Positions 49,063 to 59,253 are shown, counted from the stretch's first letter. The stretch is DNA of 64,000 nucleotides from Dolichospermum sp. FACHB-1091 (GCF_014697585.1 NZ_JACJSB010000010.1:1-64000), one strand, 5' to 3'. Notes: generated by a model from the sequence alone, not told the origin. Numbers and translations: made by a program.

Positions 49063-49340
49063 ATGAATTAATCTCAAATCTCTCAACTCAAGAACAACCT
49101 CTACCGATTTGTGTACAAGTATATCAGGTGCAAAGAGAATTTTAGCAGCTTTACAAGCCTTATCTATACTGAATATGACAGTTACAGCTAGCGGCTATTT
49201 AGGTGAATGTGGTAATGGTTCAATGGTGTTAGTATTACCGGAGATGGTTTAGTATTGTCGGGTTTTACCTCTCGAACAACACTTATAATCTGGTAAAAAA
49301 GGTAAAAATGCTTTATCATCGGTTTAATCCCCAAGGATAA
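49063..49340 (+). pseudogene. Decayed thioredoxin-like 2Fe-2S ferredoxin gene
   Basis: Starting at ATG 49063 one reads STQEQPLPICVQVYQVQRE, like the CVQVCQGRTC start of cyanobacterial thioredoxin-fold ferredoxins. After a frameshift comes LAALQALSILNMTVTASGYL, then GECGNGSMVLVLPEMV, TAG, YCRVLPLEQH, and after another shift MLYHRFNPQG and stop. At least two frameshifts and internal stops (TAG in place of the expected Trp; a TAA before SGKKGK) are present, and the first two cluster cysteines are gone (Y for C twice). The identification rests on recalled family motifs. Confidence 0.7.
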
Positions 49341-49398
49341 AGATCACTGAAAATATATAAATTCTGTAATTTGGTGCAAATTAGAAGTGAGGGAATGA

Positions 49399-49995
49399 AT
49401 GGATATTCAGCATCTACGTCAATCATTAAAAATGAACTGGCTGAGTTATTATGAACAAAATCGTTCTTGGCTAGTTAAAATGCGAATTTGGAAAGATTAT
49501 GATGGTATACGCCGTCCTTCTTCTGGTTACATAATCGCAACTTTATCTACTTTAGAATCAGAGTTTAAAAAAATTCTCCCTTTTATTTTGGATTTAAATA
49601 ATAATCCTGATCAAATAATTACGGCTTTAGGTTTACACTTCAATCCTGAACAGGAATTAAATAGCTTGAAATCTCAGCATTCTACAGCGAAAAATGAGAT
49701 TGTTAGCACCTCTCCTATTCGCATACCATTGACAAATTCATCTATAACCAAAGAGCGTAAACAGGTATTATTGAAAATGACTACTGGTGCTTCAGTATTT
49801 GCAGTGGCCAAGCCAGTTTATCATCATTCTTTAGTTAGGCTACCTGTTCCGTTTCTCCGGGAACAAATAGCTAAGAAATCACTGGCTATAACTACTCAAA
49901 TCTCCAGCCAAAATATTCTCTTTGCTTCATCTCATTCTAGCAGTAGTTTACCTTCTTGGATAGATGAATTTTGTCGAGGTAGAGGAAATGGATGA
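49399..49995 (+). CDS. DUF5331-like cyanobacterial hypothetical protein
   Basis: 198 residues. The N-terminal 90 residues (LRQSLKMNWLSYYEQNRSWL, VKMRIWKDYDGIRRPSSGYI, FILDLNNNPDQIITALGLHFNP) match a cyanobacterium-specific family I know as DUF5331; the middle is variable and the end (SLPSWIDEFCRGRGNG) is again family-like. No membrane segment. It follows the ferredoxin remnant by 58 bp on the same strand, so the two may once have been a unit. Function unknown. Confidence 0.65.
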   Translation: MDIQHLRQSLKMNWLSYYEQNRSWLVKMRIWKDYDGIRRPSSGYIIATLSTLESEFKKILPFILDLNNNPDQIITALGLHFNPEQELNSLKSQHSTAKNEIVSTSPIRIPLTNSSITKERKQVLLKMTTGASVFAVAKPVYHHSLVRLPVPFLREQIAKKSLAITTQISSQNILFASSHSSSSLPSWIDEFCRGRGNG

Positions 49996-50081
49996 AGCTG
50001 TATAATATCTTATGATTAATTCACCTCAGATATACGCAGATGAATTAATTGATTTTTTTAATTTGGGATTAAGTTGGTAAA

Positions 50082-51074
50082 TTACCCGTTATTCAAGGGA
50101 TATTCGTGATTTACAAAGGAAATAGCAACTATTTCTCCCTCTGTTTCCCCAATTTGCACTTTTAAACCGACTCCACCGGCTTTACTTCTGATGTAACCTA
50201 GTCCAAAATGACCATTAGGGGTGGTTGTATAGCTGGTGAGTTTACCTACTTTTTCTTCCCCAATGGTAATGATTGTTCCTGGTTCAGCAGCACCATTGAG
50301 ATGAATACCCCAAAGGTATTGTTTTACACCTTGATATGTGTTCAGTCTGGCAATGGTTTCTTGACCGATATAACAACCTTTGTTAAAGGAAATTGTCTGC
50401 CATAAACCAACTTCTAAGGGGTTATAATCATCCGTAAGTTCTGCATCTGGGGCGGGACGGCCTTGTAATATTCGCAACATTTCCCAGGTGCGATCGCTCA
50501 ATTCTCCAGCACCATAACTCAGAATTTTATTCCACAATATTTCTTTATTTGTGACTGGTAAAATTAGAGTATATCCCGGTGTAGCTAATCCGCTACCCAC
50601 TGCAACTATCACCCCATCAACTAAAATATGATTACCATAAGGTTGACCAATTAAATCACCAGCACCCAATTGTTCGACAATACCATGGCTTTGGAGTCCA
50701 ATAAGGCTAAAAGTCGCCGTTTCTGTGGTAATATCAGTCAATTTGACCTTATCTGCAAAGAAGATATAACGATCTAACCATTGCATGAGTAGCTGACGAC
50801 GGTTAGGGGAAACTAAGAGTAAAACAGCATCATCTAATACATAACTAGTGACTAAATCAATCGTCCGGGCTGTAGATGTCACCATGACAGTATCACAGCC
50901 CTGACCGGGTTTGAGGACTTGAAAATTATTTGTGCTTTGATTGTGTAAAAAACGTAGTCTGTCATCATCATAAACACGGATACGACCCCAATGAGAGTGA
51001 TCGCTTATAAATACACCTTCTTTGATTAATTGGATAGGATTTGCATTTTGGTCATTAATTGCAGATGTTAACAT
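50082..51074 (-). CDS. ygfZ: YgfZ/GcvT-like folate-binding protein
   Basis: 330 residues. Tetrahydrofolate-binding protein involved in iron-sulphur cluster assembly or repair. The diagnostic motif KGCYIGQE (in FNKGCYIGQETIARL) includes the conserved cysteine. The GcvT-type fold is visible from VFISDHSHWGRIRVYDDDRLRFL to the C-terminal beta-barrel with GLGYIRSKA. Single gene. Confidence 0.92.
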   Translation of the reverse strand: MLTSAINDQNANPIQLIKEGVFISDHSHWGRIRVYDDDRLRFLHNQSTNNFQVLKPGQGCDTVMVTSTARTIDLVTSYVLDDAVLLLVSPNRRQLLMQWLDRYIFFADKVKLTDITTETATFSLIGLQSHGIVEQLGAGDLIGQPYGNHILVDGVIVAVGSGLATPGYTLILPVTNKEILWNKILSYGAGELSDRTWEMLRILQGRPAPDAELTDDYNPLEVGLWQTISFNKGCYIGQETIARLNTYQGVKQYLWGIHLNGAAEPGTIITIGEEKVGKLTSYTTTPNGHFGLGYIRSKAGGVGLKVQIGETEGEIVAISFVNHEYPLNNG

Positions 51075-51322
51075 AATTTTGTAAGTCTAGTTTAGTTGAA
51101 AGTTTGTTCTTCAGCATGGATTTGTGTTAGAATCGGGGGGAATATCATTGAGTAGGGGTAATCCCCGCTATTTCCAATCTTTAAATTTGCAACTGAATCT
51201 AATTTACGACAAAATTCCTGCCAAGAACTAATCAATAGTTATCATAAATTTTTAGGAAATTCTTGTCATGAAAATAAATTAATCGAATAACACATTTGCT
51301 TATTCAAACCTCCCTTGAGATT

Positions 51323-54300
51323 CTATATTTTTGCTACAACCTCAAAAGTAACAATTTTCCCAGGTTGAATATTCACAGCCCCTTGACATATTTCCTCAAA
51401 CTTGATATACTGTTCTAGTAAGTCCAATGGTTGACCTAAAGTGAGAAAATCACTTCGCAAAAATAACTCGGCTGTTGTTCCATGACATTCATAACAGCGA
51501 AGAATGTATTTTTCAGGATGATCTTCACTGGGTTTAAGTGCCATAATAATTAAATTATCCGCTGATAAGTCTAAAAAACTTTGACTTTGGCAAGCATTTT
51601 TGTTAAATTTCCGCTTTGGCGGATTTGCTAATATTTCCAAGGGTACATTTAATTCATAACCTCGTTTAACTGTATCCCCTTCTTCCCAACTCCCTAGATG
51701 AGAATACAAGCCATAAGTAAATTGATGTATACCTGTATCAGCTTGATTGTCTGGCCATTGGGAACTTCTCAGCAGAGTTAAACGCAGTTGATTAGGTTTA
51801 GCATCGTAACCATATTTACAATCATTAAGAAGACTAACTCCGTATTTTCCGGTTTGCGTATCTGCGGTTATATCTGACCACCGTAAAGCGGGTACTTCCC
51901 ATTTTGCTTTATCTGCGGGGGTTTGGGGATTTGTGGGACGACGGATAACACCGCAGGGGATTTCATAAGTGACAAATTCCGCTGCGAAATTCAGGGGAAA
52001 AGCTGTTTTTACTAATACCTGATTTTCCAGCCAATTTACAGTATTAGCTATTTTCAAAAGTGGTGAACCAAGCTGTAAAATGTAATCTTGACAAAATTCC
52101 GATTTTCCCAGTTGACGCACTACCCGCAAGCGTTGTTGAATTTCTCCATATTCTTGCCACTGAATTGATTTTAATTTTGTTGGCGGTAGAGGTTTTGTGT
52201 TATAATCGGGGTCAATATTCCAAGCGTCCCAATATTGGCCGCTGTCGCTAAAAGCTTGGAGTTGGTTTCCCGCACCATTTAAAATTTCTCGTTGTTGGGT
52301 TTTATCAAAGACACTATCCAAGTCTCCAGTTTCTGGGTTAACCTGGATTTGTAGATATTCATTTTCTAAAATCCAATTTTTCGGAAATATTTGGGGTTGT
52401 GTGGGGGAAGATGGAGACAGCCAGAAAATGCTATAACCTAGAGATGGGACTGTTGGGAGAAATAATAAAGTTGAATTTTCGCAAGGTTGGGAAGAAATTT
52501 CTTTTCCTTGAATATCGAAAATTCCATAATTCTCTCCAGAATTTTCATATTCTTCTTGGTCTGCTATGATGATTTTCGATAAGTCAACGCTGACAACTTC
52601 CCGACGTTCCCAGTTGAGAGGGTTGAAAATTATGATGGGGATGGCATTATGATCAGGTGGTTGTGGTAAACTAATTTGGGATGCTATATCTATTAATGAG
52701 TTTGCTAAGATATTTTTCCCGACTTTTTCCACTGCTTCCCATGCTGGTAAAGCGTCTTGGTAAACTTGAGTAATGGAAGAACCAGGTAAAATATCGTGAA
52801 ACTGATTAAATAAAACTTTTTTCCAAGCTGTTTCTATTTCTGTGTGGGGGAATTTTGTACCGCAGAGGATATTTGCTAAAGTTGCGAACAACTCAGCACT
52901 ATATAATAGATGTTCAGATTTGCGATTCCAGCGTTTTTGGTCTCCGTGGGTAGTATAACATCCCCGGTGAAATTCTAAATAAAGTTCGTTTTCCCAAGTT
53001 GGTAAATTTTGACTTGGTAAATTTTGACTTTGGGATTTTATTTTCTGGAGATATTTTTGAGCAGTTGTAAATTTCAACTTGGGGAAAATTGGAGAATGTT
53101 CCCAACGTCTCGCAACTTCTAACATATCACGAGTTGGACCTCCACCATGATCACCAACACCAGGAAGCCAAAGACTAGTTTGTAAACCTGTTTGGGTTTT
53201 CCACTCACAAGCATACCTGGCCATCTTAACAGGTTCAACGGTTTCGCCCATGGGTGGGGACATAAAACTTAATATTTGACTACCATCAGGCGATCGCCAC
53301 CAAAATAAGTCATAATTAAATTTAGTTGTATCATTCCAGCGAAGTTTTTGAGTAACAAAGAACTCAATTCCCGCATTTGCGAGAAATTGGGGTAAGGTCG
53401 CACAAAAACCGAAAGTGTCAAGAACCCAAACCACAGGAGATATTTTTCCAAACTTGTGGAGAAAATACCGCTGTCCATATAATAACTGACGAACTATAGA
53501 CTCCCCAGCAATTAAATTCAAATCTGGTTCTACCCAAAAACCTCCCAAAATTTCCCATTTTCCCTTTTCAACTTGATTTTGAATTTCTCGAAATAGGTCA
53601 GGACGATTTTCTTCTACCCAAGCGTACAAAGCTGGTGTAGTATGACAGAAAATCAATTCGGGAAAATCCTGTTGAAGTTTTAAAACTGACTCAAAGGTAT
53701 TTTGTGCTGCTTTCCAAGTTTCCGCGACCACCCATAACCATGCTAAATCTAAATGTGCATGACCCAATAAATGAATTTCCGGTTTTTGTTCACAGATAAA
53801 ATCAGATAAACCCAAATAAGTTTGTCGTAAATTCAGTAAATAGGTTTTCCAGTCTTGGTTTTCGGTGTTTTTGAGATTTGTAACTCTTTCAACTGCTGCT
53901 GATAAAGCTGGTAATTTTTCGGGTGCGAAGTTTTCTAGAAGAATTTCCACAATGGCTAATTCATCAGCGATAAAACCAGCATCATCATGATTATAGATCA
54001 TTGTTTCATAAATTGCCAGCGATCGCATCAAAGCCCCATCACAATGTCCCGGACTAACTAACCGCAAAATTATGGTAAAATTTTCTCCAGGACTTACTTG
54101 AGGACTAATTAAAACTCGTGGTGAAGCATCAAACAAGTCTCCAGTTAATACTAACTTACCATTAACGTATACTTCTACATTTTCAGCCCACCAAACCAAA
54201 GCCAAGCGCAAAGACAGACCGCTTAAAGGAAAATCCTGTAAACTGTGGGGAATAGAGAAATTTTGTCCTAACCATAATACCTGTTTTCCGCCTTTCCAGG

Positions 54301-54490
54301 AAATATGGCCTTTTTCATTAACTTCAACTGGTTGCCAATCAATTATACTAAATGGGATAAAATCAGTAACTACTGCGTCAGTTTCGTGATATTTCCAGGT
54401 TGACTGGATATCAACCTGACAACAAGCACGTAAATTTTCAATAGCCGTGGATATAGATTTGGTATTTAATGATGGTAAAGGAAGAGTCAT
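51323..54490 (-). CDS. Glycoside hydrolase family 38 alpha-mannosidase
   Basis: 1055 residues, within the usual size for large bacterial alpha-mannosidases. The zinc site is in GHAHLDLAWLW (H246, D248); the catalytic nucleophile is D358 in VWVLDTFGFCATLP; further family blocks are LGGFWVEPDLNLIAGESIVR, WLPGVGDHGGGPTRDML and LFNQFHDILPGSSITQVY. An N-terminal beta-domain (1-230) and a large C-terminal beta-sandwich complete it. No signal peptide is obvious, so it may act on cytoplasmic mannosides. No sugar-transport or glycan genes are adjacent. Confidence 0.93.
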   Translation of the reverse strand: MTLPLPSLNTKSISTAIENLRACCQVDIQSTWKYHETDAVVTDFIPFSIIDWQPVEVNEKGHISWKGGKQVLWLGQNFSIPHSLQDFPLSGLSLRLALVWWAENVEVYVNGKLVLTGDLFDASPRVLISPQVSPGENFTIILRLVSPGHCDGALMRSLAIYETMIYNHDDAGFIADELAIVEILLENFAPEKLPALSAAVERVTNLKNTENQDWKTYLLNLRQTYLGLSDFICEQKPEIHLLGHAHLDLAWLWVVAETWKAAQNTFESVLKLQQDFPELIFCHTTPALYAWVEENRPDLFREIQNQVEKGKWEILGGFWVEPDLNLIAGESIVRQLLYGQRYFLHKFGKISPVVWVLDTFGFCATLPQFLANAGIEFFVTQKLRWNDTTKFNYDLFWWRSPDGSQILSFMSPPMGETVEPVKMARYACEWKTQTGLQTSLWLPGVGDHGGGPTRDMLEVARRWEHSPIFPKLKFTTAQKYLQKIKSQSQNLPSQNLPTWENELYLEFHRGCYTTHGDQKRWNRKSEHLLYSAELFATLANILCGTKFPHTEIETAWKKVLFNQFHDILPGSSITQVYQDALPAWEAVEKVGKNILANSLIDIASQISLPQPPDHNAIPIIIFNPLNWERREVVSVDLSKIIIADQEEYENSGENYGIFDIQGKEISSQPCENSTLLFLPTVPSLGYSIFWLSPSSPTQPQIFPKNWILENEYLQIQVNPETGDLDSVFDKTQQREILNGAGNQLQAFSDSGQYWDAWNIDPDYNTKPLPPTKLKSIQWQEYGEIQQRLRVVRQLGKSEFCQDYILQLGSPLLKIANTVNWLENQVLVKTAFPLNFAAEFVTYEIPCGVIRRPTNPQTPADKAKWEVPALRWSDITADTQTGKYGVSLLNDCKYGYDAKPNQLRLTLLRSSQWPDNQADTGIHQFTYGLYSHLGSWEEGDTVKRGYELNVPLEILANPPKRKFNKNACQSQSFLDLSADNLIIMALKPSEDHPEKYILRCYECHGTTAELFLRSDFLTLGQPLDLLEQYIKFEEICQGAVNIQPGKIVTFEVVAKI

Positions 54491-54604
54491 ATTTCCAGTA
54501 AAATAATCCAGTAAAATAATTCAGTAAAATAATCAGGTTGATAATTAAGAATTTTTGATTCTCGAATTAAGATCATCCAAGGTTACAACTTCAACATTAT
54601 CATT

Positions 54605-55840
54605 ATGTCTTCCGGTTCTTCAAATCGCTATCAAAGTAAACTGTTTAATTTTGTCTACCAGCAGACTCAACGGTTGACCCAAACATGGGAAAACATTTTC
54701 AAAAATCTACAAGTTGCGACTCAGGTGGGTGTAGGTTCTCTACTTTATCCACTTTACCAGTTATTGCCACAAAAAGAATGGTCCGAAAAAAAAATACAGC
54801 CGATAATTCCTCCAGAAACGGACGCAGCAATTCAACATATATTAGATATAGTTAAAAATCTTCCTGCTGAGGGTGGTAATTTAGAGATTTCCCAAAAAAC
54901 AAATTCTTTAACTCCTTTAACTTTTATAGGATCTTTGTGGGAGAGATTTTTTCCTAAACAAAGTTCCTCAAGGTCGGAAAACACTCTTCAAAAGCATATA
55001 CCTAAAGTCCAGGGAATTGCGACGGAATTAAAAACTGGGAATTTGGTGTTAGTTGGTACTGATAATCGCATTTTTGATATTTTCACAACCCAGGAAAACT
55101 CCCAGCTAAAAGATAGAATTAATAGAGAATTGATTCATTATGAGTATCCTGCTTCGCAAAAACAAATATTACCAAAAATTGATTTACTCCTAAATAAACT
55201 AACTGATAAAAAACCGACCCAAGTTTTTGGGTTTCTAGATAAATTAGTTGCTAATTTGGAAATTACAGCTTTAGTCTCCATAGGAAAAAGTGGTCAAAAA
55301 ATTCTTGATAACTTAGTAGTTAACAATGATGATTCAAAAACCGAAAAAGCGGATATTGCTAATCTAATTACCGCAGCGATAAATTACTTCTTAGGAGGAA
55401 GAAATATTTATCAAATTCAATCAAATGCTGCTGCTGAAAAAGCAGAAATTAAATCAGACCTTCAAAACAGTTTACCGCTAAATCATGGAGATGCTTGGTT
55501 GACATGGGATGATCTGTTTGGTAATCCCAGTACCAATATATCCGATTATAGTGGTTTTAACCCCCTAAAGCCAGCAAATTCGAGATTATTGAATAACCGG
55601 GAGAAAATCGCCCAAAAAACACCTGAATCTGAAAATCAGGAATGGGAGGAAAAAGACAGTCAAACCAACCAAGGATTTAATTTTAAGCCCGACTGGATTG
55701 ATATTTCTGCGACCTCTTTAGGCTACGAAAAACACCCACTAGAACAAATTTTACACTGGCTAGATCAGTTAATATCATGGATAGAACAGATACTAACAAA
55801 CACGGTTTATTTTTTCCGAGGCTTATTATTAGGGAGATAA
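54605..55840 (+). CDS. Conserved cyanobacterial hypothetical protein
   Basis: 411 residues, divergent from the mannosidase gene. No known domain recognised. The middle is hydrophilic and of low conservation; the N terminus (LFNFVYQQTQRLTQTWENIF) and C terminus (PLEQILHWLDQLISWIEQIL, FFRGLLLG) are amphipathic or hydrophobic and could touch membrane. It is followed at once by a MITE that abuts the stop codon. Function unknown. Confidence 0.7.
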   Translation: MSSGSSNRYQSKLFNFVYQQTQRLTQTWENIFKNLQVATQVGVGSLLYPLYQLLPQKEWSEKKIQPIIPPETDAAIQHILDIVKNLPAEGGNLEISQKTNSLTPLTFIGSLWERFFPKQSSSRSENTLQKHIPKVQGIATELKTGNLVLVGTDNRIFDIFTTQENSQLKDRINRELIHYEYPASQKQILPKIDLLLNKLTDKKPTQVFGFLDKLVANLEITALVSIGKSGQKILDNLVVNNDDSKTEKADIANLITAAINYFLGGRNIYQIQSNAAAEKAEIKSDLQNSLPLNHGDAWLTWDDLFGNPSTNISDYSGFNPLKPANSRLLNNREKIAQKTPESENQEWEEKDSQTNQGFNFKPDWIDISATSLGYEKHPLEQILHWLDQLISWIEQILTNTVYFFRGLLLGR

Positions 55841-55841
55841 A

Positions 55842-56088
55842 TAGGGCTTGCTGATAGCGTAGCGTGGCGTTAGCCATATAAACCTAAAACCATTTATTAA
55901 CAAAGGGTTTCGCGGATTTTTACCACAAAAAAGTGCTAGGTTTTGGCTAATGGTGTCTCAAAATAAGTGCATTTTTCTTTGTTGGATTTGGAAAATTGAG
56001 GATATCCAGACAGTTAAAACTATTCCCTGTTCCCTGTTCCCTGTTCCCTATTCCCTCCCCTCACAGACAACTTTTTCAGCAAGCCCTA
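55842..56088. mobile_element. MITE with TAGGGCTTGCTGA ends
   Basis: TAGGGCTTGCTGA (55842-55854) and TCAGCAAGCCCTA (56076-56088) are perfect 13-bp inverted ends, with TA at each border as expected for IS630/Tc1-type insertion. Inside are GATAGCGTAGCGTGGCGTTA and TTCCCTG heptamers (56022-56057). It is 247 bp long and non-coding. Confidence 0.8.
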
Positions 56089-56100
56089 AATAGGATAAAA

Positions 56101-56883
56101 TCAAAATTCTACAATAACTGGTGTATGGTCACTGGGTTGATTTAACTTTCGTGGTTCAACATCAATAATGCAACTTTGAGCGCGTTCATACAAATCCGGT
56201 GTCAGATAATGATGATCTATACGCCAACCCAGGTTTCGCTTAAACGCAGCAGTACGATAATCCCACCAAGTATAGTTTTCTCCTTTATGATTAAATTTAC
56301 GAAAAGCATCTGCGAAACCTAAACTCAGAATATCTCGTAAAGCTTGACGTTCCGGTACAGAAGCCATAATGTGATTATCTATCTTCACTTTATCATTAAT
56401 ATCTATATTTTCCAAAGCAATATTAAAATCACCACAGATAGAAATAGGAGAACTTGTTAATAATAATACCTGTAAATATTCCTTGAGTAATTTTAACCAA
56501 CCCAACTTATACTCATACTTTTCGCTACCTATAGATGAACCATTAGGAACATAAAGATTAACAATTCTGATTCCTGAAAATACACCTGTAATTACTCTTT
56601 TTTGTGTGTCCCATTCCGAATCCACATTTGGTAAAATAGCCGTAAAACCCGTACTAACATCTGTTAAAGATTGACGACTAATCAAAGCTACTCCATTATA
56701 AGACTTTTGTCCTGATATATATAAATAATAACCTAATTTTTCAAAATCGAGACGGGGAAAATCCTGATCTATAACCTTAGTTTCTTGTAAACATAAAACA
56801 TCAACCGGATTTTCGCTTAACCAATTGATCACCTGTTCCAACCGTGTTCGTACAGAATTAACATTCCAAGTAGCAATTTTCAT
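56101..56883 (-). CDS. xth: Exodeoxyribonuclease III / AP endonuclease
   Basis: 260 residues. Base-excision repair. MKIATWNVNSVRTRLEQVINW, LCLQETKV (catalytic Glu), YVPNGSSIGSEKYEYKL, GDFNIALENIDI and the end QPSDHTPVIVEF (catalytic Asp-His) are the EEP nuclease hallmarks; WRIDHHYLTP is also conserved. Full length, single gene. Confidence 0.95.
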   Translation of the reverse strand: MKIATWNVNSVRTRLEQVINWLSENPVDVLCLQETKVIDQDFPRLDFEKLGYYLYISGQKSYNGVALISRQSLTDVSTGFTAILPNVDSEWDTQKRVITGVFSGIRIVNLYVPNGSSIGSEKYEYKLGWLKLLKEYLQVLLLTSSPISICGDFNIALENIDINDKVKIDNHIMASVPERQALRDILSLGFADAFRKFNHKGENYTWWDYRTAAFKRNLGWRIDHHYLTPDLYERAQSCIIDVEPRKLNQPSDHTPVIVEF

Positions 56884-57248
56884 GGTTTAGTCATCAAAGT
56901 AAATGCAAAATAAAAGTCAGGTGTAAAGTAATTGTCCCATAAAAATTTAGCTATTGATGATCTTGGTCATAGATGAACCAAATTCATATTTGTAATATGA
57001 TCCCCGCGATAGATGAACAAAGTCTATACTAACTTGTAGGTTAATAATGTTTTCATAAATTTTTCATTTTGATAAATATCTTTTTGGGAAAAAACCATAA
57101 AATACCGTTAATTTAGCATTTGTTGATAGTTTTCACCACTAAATTCTCTCAGTTCTCTGAATATCTGACCTTATTCTAGGTCAGATAAATACATACCTCA
57201 ACCATAATACTACTGACTTATCGTAATTTTTGTCAAGGAGGATTTAGC
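56884..57248. other. Divergent intergenic region, xth / zinc-ribbon gene
   Basis: AT-rich, no gene. Two loosely similar AGATGAACCAAA / AGATGAACAAAG segments lie at about 56973 and 57010. AAGGAGG at 57234-57240 is a strong ribosome site for the next gene. Confidence 0.5.
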
Positions 57249-57446
57249 ATGAGTATTATAGTTAACACCTGTCCCTGTTGTGGTGGTTCAGTTTTGCGTC
57301 ATGTTCGTTACCATGGAGTTTATTGGTTTTGTCTTTCCTGTAAACAAGAAGTACCAGTCTTGAATATAAATATTGTATCTGATACAATATCACATTTAGA
57401 ACCCCATAATCAAGAGATTTTACCTCAAAGTGCGTTGAGTTCTTAA
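57249..57446 (+). CDS. Small zinc-ribbon protein
   Basis: 65 residues. A near-perfect Shine-Dalgarno AAGGAGG precedes the ATG by eight bases. Two Cys pairs (CPCCGGS and CLSCKQE) around RYHGVYWF make a zinc ribbon; the second half is not conserved-looking. Similar small proteins occur in cyanobacteria, where it may be a regulator or assembly factor. Function unknown. Confidence 0.75.
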   Translation: MSIIVNTCPCCGGSVLRHVRYHGVYWFCLSCKQEVPVLNINIVSDTISHLEPHNQEILPQSALSS

Positions 57447-57502
57447 ATTTTTCTTTTTTTTCTCCCAATTTTTCCCAACTTCTATTTTAGGGATTAACCA
57501 CC

Positions 57503-58525
57503 TTGTTAGCAGCATTACTCTACGGACAAGAAGATTTACGTCTAGAACAAGTTCCCGAACCCACTCCCGCAGCGGGGGAGGTAGTAATTCAAGTCGAAGC
57601 GGCCACCACCTGCGGTACAGATTTAAAAGTATGGCGACGCGGTGGCCATGCTAAAATGTTAACACCCCCAACCTTGTTTGGTCATGAAGGGGCGGGGCGC
57701 ATTGTGGCTATCGGTGCTGGAGTAACTAATTGGCGGGTGGGAGATCGCGTAGTAGCAAATAATTCAGCCCCCTGCATGAAATGTTTCTTTTGTCAACGTC
57801 GAGAGTATTCTTTATGCCCCAATTTAACTTGGAATAACGGTACATTTGCGGAGTATATAAAAATCCCCGCCACGATTGTCCAGCATAATCTATTACAAAT
57901 ACCCGACCAATTACCTTCCGTATTAGCCGCCATGACCGAACCGCTGGCCTGTGTATTACATGGTATCAGCCGTTCCCAGGTCAAACCCCATGACCGAGTA
58001 GTGGTTTTAGGTGATGGTGCAATTGGGTTAATGTTTGTAGCCGTTCTATCGGAATATACTGAGGTAATGCTGTGGGGCGGTAATAATAAACGCCTAGAAA
58101 TCGGTGAAAAGTTAGGTGCAGCCCGGACTTTTAATTATCATCAAGTCACAGATATTCCTAACACAGTCAGGGAATTAACTGATGGCTGGGGCGCAGATGT
58201 AGTTATAGAAGCCACTGGTATACCCAGTGTCTGGGAAAAAGCGATCGCTTGCGCCCGTCCTGGTGCAACTGTGAATCTATTTGGCGGCTGTCCCAAAGAT
58301 ACCACAATTACCCTGAATACGGAACAACTTCATTATAGTGAAATTACAATCAAAGGAGTATTTCATAACACTCCAGAGTATGTAAAATCCGCCCTATCAC
58401 TCATTGCTAGTGGGACAATTTCCTTTGACTTACTAATTAGTGAACAAAGACCTTTACAGGATTTAGAACAGGTATTTATGGATATGAAAGCGCGGAAAGT
58501 GATTAAAGTAGCAATGTATAACTAA
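57503..58525 (+). CDS. Zinc-dependent alcohol dehydrogenase (MDR superfamily)
   Basis: 340 residues from a TTG start; no ATG fits. Catalytic zinc ligands are C37 (TTCGTD) and H61-E62 (GHEGAG); the structural zinc site has C91, C94, C97 and C105. The NAD(P) site is VVLGDGAIGLMF. The set resembles threonine/sorbitol dehydrogenase-like enzymes, but the substrate cannot be told from sequence. It lies 57 bp after the zinc-ribbon gene and could be cotranscribed with it. Confidence 0.88.
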   Translation: MLAALLYGQEDLRLEQVPEPTPAAGEVVIQVEAATTCGTDLKVWRRGGHAKMLTPPTLFGHEGAGRIVAIGAGVTNWRVGDRVVANNSAPCMKCFFCQRREYSLCPNLTWNNGTFAEYIKIPATIVQHNLLQIPDQLPSVLAAMTEPLACVLHGISRSQVKPHDRVVVLGDGAIGLMFVAVLSEYTEVMLWGGNNKRLEIGEKLGAARTFNYHQVTDIPNTVRELTDGWGADVVIEATGIPSVWEKAIACARPGATVNLFGGCPKDTTITLNTEQLHYSEITIKGVFHNTPEYVKSALSLIASGTISFDLLISEQRPLQDLEQVFMDMKARKVIKVAMYN

Positions 58526-58998
58526 AAAAGGCATAACCACTCCTATGGTTTCATTGAAGTAAGAAATAAATGTCCAGACTTGTCTAGGTTTTATATAGCA
58601 GTTGACTACAAGTTTAATCTATCTTTGCTAAATCCTTACTGTTTTATGACCTTTATTTAAAGATTGCTATAAGTTATTGGTAAAGTGTATTTATATATAC
58701 TTTTTTTGTGGCCGTTAAAGAACAATCTACATATAGATTCTGAATGCAGATTAACCATCTCTAGCGATAGATGTCACCTGAGTTGAACCTATAAATAAAC
58801 GTGGTTTTCCCGATATTCCTCCGTAATCACCAGTCATATTGTTTGCCTATGTAGTTGACAAAAACACAGAGTTATTGAATAACTAATCTCCTTGATTAAG
58901 CGGCGATGTAAATCACAAGGACAGGGAAAATAAGATCGCATTTTATACAAAGCATTATCCTGGATAATGACTAGTAACTACAAATTGGTTTATTTCTT
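58526..58998. other. Intergenic, nothing recognised
   Basis: 473 bp, AT-rich. No repeat, RNA or gene that I can support. Confidence 0.5.
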
Positions 58999-59196
58999 AT
59001 GAAAACTCGATACGTCATTCGTCACCTGGTCGAAAAAGCTCTGTATATCAGAAAATTAACTCCAGAAATAGAAAATGAGATTAACTCAGAACTAACAAAG
59101 CTGGGTCATATATCCGACGTTGACTATGAAGCCTTAGAATTACTTATGGCAGAAATGGACGCTGGTAGAGTGCAGTTAGTTCCTAGTTGGGGATAG
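58999..59196 (+). CDS. Small conserved hypothetical protein
   Basis: 65 residues with a charged, helical sequence (HLVEKALYIRKLTPEIENEI, HISDVDYEALELLMAEMDAG) and a short Trp-containing end VPSWG. Balanced codon use and a compact fold suggest a real gene, with likely homologues in other cyanobacteria. No function known. Confidence 0.65.
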   Translation: MKTRYVIRHLVEKALYIRKLTPEIENEINSELTKLGHISDVDYEALELLMAEMDAGRVQLVPSWG

Positions 59197-59243
59197 GAAA
59201 GAATTTTTCTGGCTTATGACCAAGTCGCTCTGTTTGTGTTATC

Positions 59244-59253
59244 ATGGTATAAT
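59244..59253 (+). promoter_or_regulatory. Possible extended -10 promoter for clpS
   Basis: TGGTATAAT at 59245-59253 fits an extended -10 box. No -35 is seen at the usual distance. It lies about 150 bp upstream of the clpS start, giving a long leader with the hairpin at 59341. Confidence 0.35.
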
